This document shows positions 57,001 through 64,000 of a DNA stretch of 64,000 nucleotides, in pieces (the stretch's first letter is position 1; the number at the start of each line of letters is the position of its first letter). Under the pieces are notes generated by a model, which ran no database searches, was not told the DNA's origin, and saw only the letters and a list, made by a program, of their open reading frames with translations. Origin of the DNA: Atherinomorus stipes (Eukaryota; Chordata; Actinopteri; Atheriniformes; Atherinidae); assembly GCA_023101725.1 (NCBI GenBank), contig JALJCO010003429.1, positions 372,001 to 436,000 on the forward strand, read 5' to 3'. A program made the position numbers and the translations under genes.

Positions 57001-57289
57001 TTAGAATTTCCAATAATCGAGCATCCAGGCCCAGATGTGAGCTGGGTCTCACGATAATGGCACCATTTTTATATGATGACATGCCACATTTGGCATGATT
57101 GTGGTTTTGGTACATGTGGCCCAGGTCAATTTCATGTGAACAGACATGCATGTGGTAAGACCTGTTAAGTTTTACCTTGAATTGAACTGAACTGGATTGA
57201 ACAGCATTTCCCAGATTATTATGTGTTTATCTACCAAACCATTTAAACAGAAGGTCACTTATGACCTTCTTTAGTGAAATGAAATGAAA

Positions 57290-57321
57290 AATACTTTATT
57301 TATCCCAGGAGGGAAATTGAA
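57290..57321. repeat. Short LINE tail fragment
   Basis: AATACTTTATTTATCCCAGG and AGGGAAATTG are a typical short 3' remnant of a fish LINE; about 30 bp only. Confidence 0.45.
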
Positions 57322-57384
57322 TAACAAGTTGTAAGTATGTTTTTGTAAGAATGCAAATTTACCTTTTAGCTTCAATGGGCTTAA

Positions 57385-57592
57385 TGCACAACTCCACTAC
57401 TTCCTGAACGTAAGACAGATCCTTTGTTTCCTGTCTTTCATCATTGGACAATTTGATTAATCCCGGTGTACATGACCTTAGTAACCACGAGGACAATGGC
57501 CAGACACACCTGGATTAATCAGTTTGTCCAGTAATGAAAGACAGGAGACAAATGAGCTGGCTTTTAAGTTCAGGAGGTAGCACAGTTGTGCA
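57385..57592. mobile_element. Palindromic MITE
   Basis: Arms of about 83 bp, 57385-57472 and 57512-57592, are inverted copies: TGCACAACTCCACTACTTCC pairs with GGAGGTAGCACAGTTGTGCA, and TTTCCTGTCTTTCAT with ATGAAAGACAGGAGA. The spacer is about 40 bp. No coding. Confidence 0.75.
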
Positions 57593-60500
57593 TATAGCCT
57601 GTTGGCACATGCCAAAAAAAAGGGGGAAAAATAGAAAATCAAGTTTTGTCTTATCTGATCAGAGTATTTTCTTCTAGATGTCTGGGAAGTCTCCTACTGT
57701 AGATCCATCTCTCTAAACTTTAGAAGTATACTCATAATCTAACAAGTTTTCATCCATTTCCTCCAAAAAGTCCATCTTAGTGTTTGCGTGGCTGGATGTG
57801 TACTTCCATCAGACATACTAATACCTGCTGCAGAGCTTTGCTGATCTTTGAATTTGAGTTGATCTTTCATTTCTTTTGTTTTTTTTTCTGTTTATTTCTG
57901 TGCATAATTTTACCAAGCTGTTTTGAACTGGACACCTTTTGAAAACCTTTGCTTTGTGGTTTACTTATAGTTCTTCACCTTCCTACATTTTGCCTGTTAA
58001 CTTTCATATGATCCAGTTTTACTACACTGCTGACATCGGCAGCTTCTTAAGGGTTACCTTTGGTCGCTTTGCGACCTGACTGGGTCCCTCTTTGTCGGGT
58101 CTGTGACGTTTGGTCGTCTGTCCTTAACTTAGAAAGTTTGCTGCAATATTCTTTTGATCTTTGATGGATTTAATAGTGCTCCATATGTTTAGAGTTTTCT
58201 CTGGTTATAAAACCTCTATCCAGTCTGTACTTGTCCAGAACTTTGATTTGACCCGTTAGGACAGCCCAGAGTTTTCCTGTGCAGCTTTTGTTGACAGGTT
58301 TGCAGAATTTCTCAACAGATGTGTGTGCATTTCATGCAGCACTTTTTACATGAAAAATATCAATCCAACAAACTGGTCACAATTTTTTCTCACTGTGCAT
58401 CTCCTCTCTGTTATAAAACAATGCAACTTTATCTTTTTTTCTTGATATATTTTCTGGGAGACAAACCATAATACATTCTTATTTTTACCCAGATAAATCA
58501 TTTTAGCACAGATTAGTTTAACTGGATTTCAGAGAAAAAAAGTCAACAATCTTTATTAGTTTTCTCAACTGAACTTTATTTATAAAGCCCTTTAAAAACA
58601 ACTACAGCTGCAACAAAGTGCTGTACACATCAAGCCTGTTTCTGTCAGACCTGAAATGAAGGACTTCTGGATTTTGAAAAGAAAATCAGAGTGAAATGAA
58701 AACTGTAAGTCTGCTGACAAAAGATGTATTAAGCAACAAACAAAAGTAAATATATTGCTAAAGAATTAGTGTCAAACAAGGTTTTTGCATCTTCAACTGT
58801 TTATGTTTATGAATATCCTTGCACAATATGCATAACATTAAATAGTTGAACAGTATGCTTGCTGCAGACATCAAATAACCATGAAAAAAAATGATTTACA
58901 TAAAGATACCTCAAGAAAGGCAGAATTACAAAGCTCAAAGCAAAATCATGCTGTCAGATTATATGGTCCATCTGCCGTCTGTTCTTAGAAGCAGTTCTTT
59001 GATTGGTCAGCAGGATGGGAAGGTGATTATCACCCAGTGATGCATGGGTCAGTTGATCCAGTTTGTCAAACCTCAAAGCCTGTAGATCAGGAGCGTGTGC
59101 AAGATCAGTATCATCAGGTTGTTCTTCTGCGAGGACTGTGTTCAGATAAGATTGCTGTTGTGGACACTAATCCCTCTTTGATGAACATATGTTTTAATCC
59201 GTTAGCCCACCCACTCCCGTTTGCGCACACAATGCACAAAGAAAATTAACAACTGGAAAGAAAATGTGAGTTCCAGCGAGAGAGTGATGTAGACAGAAAG
59301 ATAAAGAGTGTGAAATGCCACTGAGGATGAGCAAGACATGATGAGAATTAACCATGAGAAGCTATCAGGACAAAGACCTTTCCGCCTCCCACATGCACTT
59401 TCCCTCACATGCACATTCCCAGGAAATGGATTAGTGAGTTGGGCTGTTTGGAGGCAGATCGGATGCAGTGGTGATTCACCATATCTGCTCAGAGATGCCC
59501 TAAGGGCTGCTCCTGCGGGTGTGTGTATGCATGTGTGTGTTTGTGAGCATATGTGTATTTATGTGCAAGTGTCACACCGTCTCATTAGTAAGAGGAAACC
59601 ATCTCTGAGGAGGCGGTGTTGCCACAGACCTTGTTAGGAATTTTCAAACCTTGTGATGCTTTAAGTATACAAACACTAACACACGTTTACACACACAGCA
59701 CAGACAAACACTATTTTGTTGGAGGGCAAAACCTCATGCTTAGCTATAACAAGTCATATTTAGTGGGTTTGTGTGTGTTTGTGTGTGTGTCTCCTCTTTG
59801 TGAGCAGAGAAGAGATGACGTAAGTAAGATGAAATTCAAGTGATGATGGAGCGACCGAGGTGGATAGGTGACAGCAAAGGGTTAACTGAGGATTTCTTGT
59901 TGGGGTACATTCTTTTTTTTCTTTTTTTTTTTGCTTAGTATTGACTCTGTCCATACAGAAAAACAAAATACAACCAGAACAAGGTCCATTGTGGCAGGTA
60001 TATGACTTCCATCCATCCACCCTAAGGCCACAGAGGTTGTTGGTCCAGCAGAGAAACACAGGCATCCCTCTTCTTGGCAACCCTCTTCACCTCCTTCTAC
60101 GGCATCCCAGTGTTTTCCTAGAGGTATCTGTCAGTGTGTCCTGTCTATCTTGTGGCCATTCGATCAGCTCTTCACCCACATTCGGAGACAAACTCATCTC
60201 AGTCAGTTGTATCTACAACTAGTCTTTTGGTCATGGCAGCAGATGAGGGTTAGAACAAAGCCAGACCAGTAAAACAACCTTTCAGCTCAGCTTTCTCTTT
60301 AAAACCTTTGGGAAAACCTCATTACTGCAGATGAAGCCCTAAATCTGTACAGTATATCTTTTTTCCCAGCTTGTCGCCATTGTGACCAAGATCCTTAAAT
60401 TCCTCTGGTTGAGATCCTTGGATGTGGAAGAGCCTCCTTTCATTCTGCTACTTCCCACTCAGCTGAGATGAAGGTTCGGTATGCATATAGAGCCCTGATG

Positions 60501-60649
60501 GTACAAAGTTGTGTTCTGATTTTCCAAAAACTTTGTCTTGACACTCCAAAGGCTCTACTCTCCTGCTCTGAGGACGTCTCCCCTCAGTGTGCAGGTAGAG
60601 CAACACCGTGAAATACTGCACATGTATGTTGAACATGCTAAATGTACAT
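57593..60649. other. Unassigned sequence with one repeat fragment
   Basis: 58568-58640 (GAACTTTATTTATAAAGCCC, AAAGTGCTGTACA) is a fragment of a common fish retroelement. (GT)n-like tracts occur at 59516-59560 and 59764-59788, and T-runs at 59912-59932. Short frames show no domain. I see nothing else. Confidence 0.4.
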
Positions 60650-60888
60650 TAACTCTGTGTTCACATCGGACGCCTCCATTTGCATACACGCCTAGATTTC
60701 AACGCACAAATGATGGATGTTTACTCGCTTGATTCGGGCGGGATTTTTTTGCGTGAATGGAGCGAATAATACGTGTGAATGAAGCGTATGGTACGCGCGA
60801 ATAAGACGCTTCATTCGCGCGTCAAGTTTTATTTTCTGGAGTGGGGGATGGTGGTTTGTCACTCGTCAGTCACTTTAGTCGGGTGAAC

Positions 60889-61187
60889 ATGGCAGAACCC
60901 GGTTATTGTGAGTACTTTGAGAGAGCTGTGGCATTGTACCTGCTTTGGAAGTCAGAGAACTGAAGACGCCGGCGTGTTTGGGTCCACCAGATTCTCCAGA
61001 GGCGCTCGGAGCTCAGTGAATTTCATCACCTGATCCAGGAGTTGCGTCTATATGGCGGCGGCTTCCAGCGGGATTTCCCGAGCCCAGTTTGATGATCTGT
61101 TGGGGAGGATCAATGCTGAATATCCCTCCAGGATACAAACTACAGGCACTGTATTCCAGCTGCTGAGCGTCTGTCCACCTGCCTTCA
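60889..61187 (+). pseudogene. PIF/Harbinger transposase N-terminus
   Basis: From the ATG at 60889 the frame reads MAEPGYCEYFERAVALYLLW, then a TGA (60961-60963), then RRRRVWVHQILQRRSELSEF and HHLIQELRLYGGGFQRDF. After a frameshift it continues RAQFDDLLGRI and, after another, NYRHCIPAAERLSTCLQ. The order matches the conserved N-terminal region of HARBI1-like transposases. A consensus-like splice donor GTGAGTAAG at 61188-61196 ends it. The DDE catalytic domain is absent. Confidence 0.75.
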
Positions 61188-61721
61188 GTGAGTAAGCTAC
61201 CCACTGCTTGTTAGCGCTTCCAGCAAAACTTCCAACAACTTCCAACCTCCTGCAAAAAAACATGGCTGCTGTCATTAGCTACTGTAGCTCAGTTTACGAG
61301 TCATCTCCTCGCCTCCACCTCTCAAAATGTAACCAGCTGATTAAACGCAACTCGTAACTTACCGCTTTCCTGATCCTTTCATCCGAGTGTTTGTTTACAT
61401 CAGCTGAGGCTGAACTCCTGGTACTGGCGTGTCATCTTGTGACCAAACTGAATACTACACTAGTGACCACAGACTCGTTGAATTATATTGACTCATATTG
61501 CCGTTTTATAAAAAACAAATCTTCAATTTATTTATCTAGCAAGGACAGAGCTGCATATTCCTCAGGGAACTACAGGTTCTCTGTTCCCGCTGCCGAGTAT
61601 CGGCGTTGTGACATTTCATCCCTCAAACACCGGTTGCAGAGACCTGCAGCTTTTGGTTAATGAGGTTTCGGCTGACCGGGTTTTCAGTCCTAAATTTAAT
61701 GTCTTATTACACCGCTTTTGT

Positions 61722-61775
61722 ATGCAGCACTTTGTGATTTTATCCATGTAAAGCGCTTTCCTCTTCTTATTATTG
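61722..61775 (+). repeat. LINE 3' tail fragment
   Basis: GCACTTTGTGATTTTATCCA followed by GTAAAGCGCTTTCC and TTATTATTG resembles the 3' end of a fish L2/CR1-like LINE, lying within the Harbinger element. It could equally be part of the Harbinger interior. Confidence 0.35.
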
Positions 61776-62242
61776 AAGAGAGCATCGAGCTGCAGAGCGC
61801 GTGTCCATTCACATCACATCTCATTCATTTTCAGTGACGGGGCTCGTATTGTTTGTGCGTATAAAACGGCAGAGCTGAATTTTTTTCAACTCAAGCGAAT
61901 AGACGAAATACGCTCTATTCACCCGAATAGGACACCTCATTCGTGGGAGTAAAACGTTACATTCACTACATGGGGCTTGTCGCGCTGCAAATTTGCGTGA
62001 AACGCACCGCCCAAAGCAAATGCGCTTCTATTCGCATCTGTTCATTGACTTAACATGTATTTCATTCGCGCAAATGATTTTATTTGCGTTTGGTGTGAAC
62101 ACAGGGTAACAATCAGCAATACCTTTCCCTTGCTTTTTGTTTTAATTTTCATCTCCAAGGAGTTAACAACACACAATCTGATGTAGCACGCTTCAACTTC
62201 AAATAAGCTTCCCTGCAACGATACAAAAGGAGATTTATACTG

Positions 62243-62248
<6 letters not shown>

Positions 62249-62292
<44 letters not shown>
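62249..62292. repeat. (TA)22 microsatellite
   Basis: An uninterrupted TA run of 44 bases. Confidence 0.95.
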
Positions 62293-62296
<4 letters not shown>

Positions 62297-63609
62297 CACC
62301 TTGAATGGGTTTTCAAAAATGTTAGCCAAAACTCAATTTGCATGAGGATGATAAAACAAAGGGAAAAATCTTGGTGCAAATGTCCATGCCAGCATAAACA
62401 AGCACAAGTAAACATACCTCTGTGGGTTCTCGGTATAGGGGTTTAGCATACACTTGTGTTTATACTTGATGGCAGCATCATTAATATGAGGAACAATCTA
62501 AGCTGTTTTCTGTGTTGGTGTTCCTTATGGGGCTTTAGCTTTGCTCTGCTTTGGAAATAACAGGAATCAATGTATACAAAGCTTTGTCTTAAAATGAAGA
62601 TTGTCTGTGCTTTTAAAAGAAAAAAAAAATAACCCATGCTTCTTTGCAATTTATAGTTTTTGTCGGGTTATTTTCTTTGAGCTAACTTTCAGCCATCCAG
62701 TTAACTCATAGCATCCTCTCTGAAACCTATGCCTTGTTATCCTTTGAGAGGACTGCATGTTTGTGTGCACAGAAAATATACTGTAAAAAATAATCACAGC
62801 TAAGAGCAATAAAGATGGTTACCTCCGTGCAAATACTTTATAAGCTAGCTCTGATTTAGCATTTCCAGTCATGGTCTTCACAAATAATTGGGTCAGCTCA
62901 TAATTGCTTCATCATGCTCTGCAGAGCCCCGATAATGACTAGTTTATTTGAATAAGATGTTTTTGAACAGGGGCAAAACAGGCAGCTCAAGACCATGATT
63001 GCTGATGTAAATACAGCAGTTAGAGATTTTTAGCTGTAAACATTGTTGATCATTACTGCTTAGTGAGAAATTTGCCAATTATTGAAAACATATATACATG
63101 GGACAACTGAAATGATAATGGCAATTTTTGTTTCTGTAACAAGAGTTAAAGTAAAACACCCAGACAAATTCCCACTCTGACGGGTAACAAGGACCCCTCC
63201 AGATGGTAAGGAAGAGCAGGGTATTAACACTGAATGGGGGTGGATGGTGGAGCCCTCAGCAAGAGGCAAGAGGGTTAAATCTCTTTGATTGGAATGCACA
63301 GCTGCACAAGGACACACACATGAACAGACAAAAATGCCCATGCATATTGTTACACAGCTGAGTATGTGAGGAATGTGCAGGAGTTTCTAGAAATGTAGCA
63401 AGACTTCACAGAGCTGTGTGAGTCAGCAGCGGAGGTCTGCGTCTTCCTGTCTGCCTCTCATCTTGGTGTTTATCTCTGTGTCATCTCCAGCTCATCTCAC
63501 TCTTTCACTGTCTCACTTTTATTAGAGTGTCTCAGAGCAGCTTGCACTTGGTCTCTACACACTTTCTTACGCTCTGTCTGTGTCTCACTTTGTGTCTGTC
63601 TCCCTGCAG
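62293..63609. other. Unassigned sequence with a possible conserved block
   Basis: 62640-63030 is non-repetitive and has CAAATAATTGG and CTCATAATTGC homeobox-like sites; a candidate conserved non-coding element. 63440-63605 becomes pyrimidine-rich, with many TCTG/CTGTCT units, leading to the possible splice acceptor at 63608-63609. Confidence 0.4.
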
Positions 63610-63813
63610 GAGCTCATGATTTTGCAGTCGGCGGATCTGACAGCTGTTTTAGGCACACTCCACTCCGTGAAGTGGGAAGTCAAAGACAAACACAAAGCGA
63701 TGGGTGCAAAGACAGTTAGTTGCACAAAGAGTTATGAAGGTGGAGGAACTGATCTAGAACAAGCTACCTGTGCATCGAAACGCCTCCGCCTGCTTTTGGA
63801 ACCTTATCTTTAA
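63610..63813 (+). CDS. Possible terminal exon of an unrecognised gene
   Basis: A long pyrimidine tract ends in TCTCCCTGCAG (acceptor AG 63608-63609). The following frame stays open for 67 codons, beginning ELMILQSADLTAVLGTLHSV and ending LRLLLEPYL with TAA at 63811-63813. I do not recognise the protein: no domain, signal or membrane segment is visible. The sequence is not a repeat I know, and unlike most frames here it has a good acceptor. Against it: 67 codons can occur by chance, no upstream exon was found, no AATAAA is seen in the 190 bases left in the window, and A-rich sequence follows directly. Confidence 0.3.
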   Translation, partial: ELMILQSADLTAVLGTLHSVKWEVKDKHKAMGAKTVSCTKSYEGGGTDLEQATCASKRLRLLLEPYL

Positions 63814-64000
63814 AAAAACCACAACAAAACGACCAAAAAAAAAAAAGATGACCAAAAAAAAAAAAAACAGAAAAAACCCAAATGTCCAAATTCTTACTGC
63901 TATGGACTTTTAGAATACAAGTGGCACAATCAAGGATTAACTTAACTACTTTTTCCTTAGCTTTATTCTGTGATCTAATTGAAAAGTATCACATTTAAGA
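63814..64000. other. A-rich sequence to the window edge
   Basis: Several A-runs (63814-63820, 63836-63847, 63855-63868). If 63610-63813 is an exon this would be the start of its 3' untranslated region. No polyadenylation signal seen. Confidence 0.4.

Larger units (their letters stand above)
60653..62106 (+). mobile_element. PIF/Harbinger element, deleted
   Basis: TAA flanks both ends (60650-60652, 62107-62109). Left end CTCTGTGTTCACATCGGACG, right end reversed CCCTGTGTTCACACCAAACG. Subterminal sequence in both ends is rich in ATTCGCG and GCGAAT motifs, likely transposase binding sites. The 1,454-bp element carries the broken N-terminus of a Harbinger transposase (60889-61187) but no catalytic core. 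61722-61775 contains what looks like a LINE tail. Confidence 0.8.

Noticed and set aside
1..64000. Endogenous retrovirus or other integrated virus
   Set aside because: No paired long terminal repeats with TG...CA ends, no primer-binding site, and no gag, pol or env motif was recognised.
1..64000. CRISPR array, phage or bacterial operon
   Set aside because: No regular repeat-spacer pattern or dense coding; composition and transposons are those of a vertebrate nuclear genome.

Overview
The window reads as non-coding nuclear DNA from a teleost fish, probably a percomorph: a long intron or an intergenic stretch. Base composition is AT-rich, microsatellites are frequent ((TA)n, (CT)n, (CA)n), and no open reading frame resembles a conserved single-copy protein. 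What can be recognised is a dense, nested collection of DNA transposons of types common in fish genomes, plus a few LINE fragments. There are no bacterial operons, rRNA genes, CRISPR arrays or intact retroviruses. The only candidate host exon is near the right edge (63610-63813), and it is tentative.

Layout. 1-8.9 kb: mostly unrecognised sequence, a tRNA-like relic (about 1464-1528), a 1,145-bp foldback element (3341-4485) with a TA duplication inserted in an older short palindromic MITE, and a decayed Tc1-like transposase on the minus strand (about 6955-7480). 8.9-20.2 kb: a Tc1-like non-autonomous element (8931-9460), a LINE-like 5' region with a very C-rich block (9690-10960), several MITEs, a TTAA-flanked element (17404-18178), a hAT element with an 8-bp duplication (18286-18933) and a second hAT MITE with an exact 8-bp duplication (19700-20230). 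20.2-29.7 kb: more TTAA elements, a LINE 3' end, a second copy of the 18.3-kb hAT family (24371-25169) and a retroelement fragment (28466-28795). 29.7-40.9 kb: the most repeat-poor part, with only one recognised element (36231-36817). 40.9-51.8 kb: a hAT (40984-41888), a Harbinger-like MITE (42720-43294), a TTAA element holding a second, badly garbled foldback copy (43562-44875), and two Tc1-like transposase pseudogenes (47800-48826; 49804-51789, the latter carrying a palindromic insertion). 51.8-64 kb: scattered MITEs, a low-complexity A/G tract that looks like an assembly fault (52985-53165), and a 1.45-kb PIF/Harbinger element with a recognisable transposase N-terminus (60653-62106).

No genes can be seen working together. 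The transposases are all broken by stops, frameshifts or deletions. The evidence that carries most weight is structural: terminal inverted repeats with matching target-site duplications (TA for Tc1, TTAA for piggyBac/Kolobok-like, TAA for Harbinger, 8 bp for hAT), read directly from the sequence. Names of repeat families come from general knowledge of fish repeats and were not checked against a database. Several stretches have the look of conserved non-coding elements; that is an impression and would need cross-species alignment.
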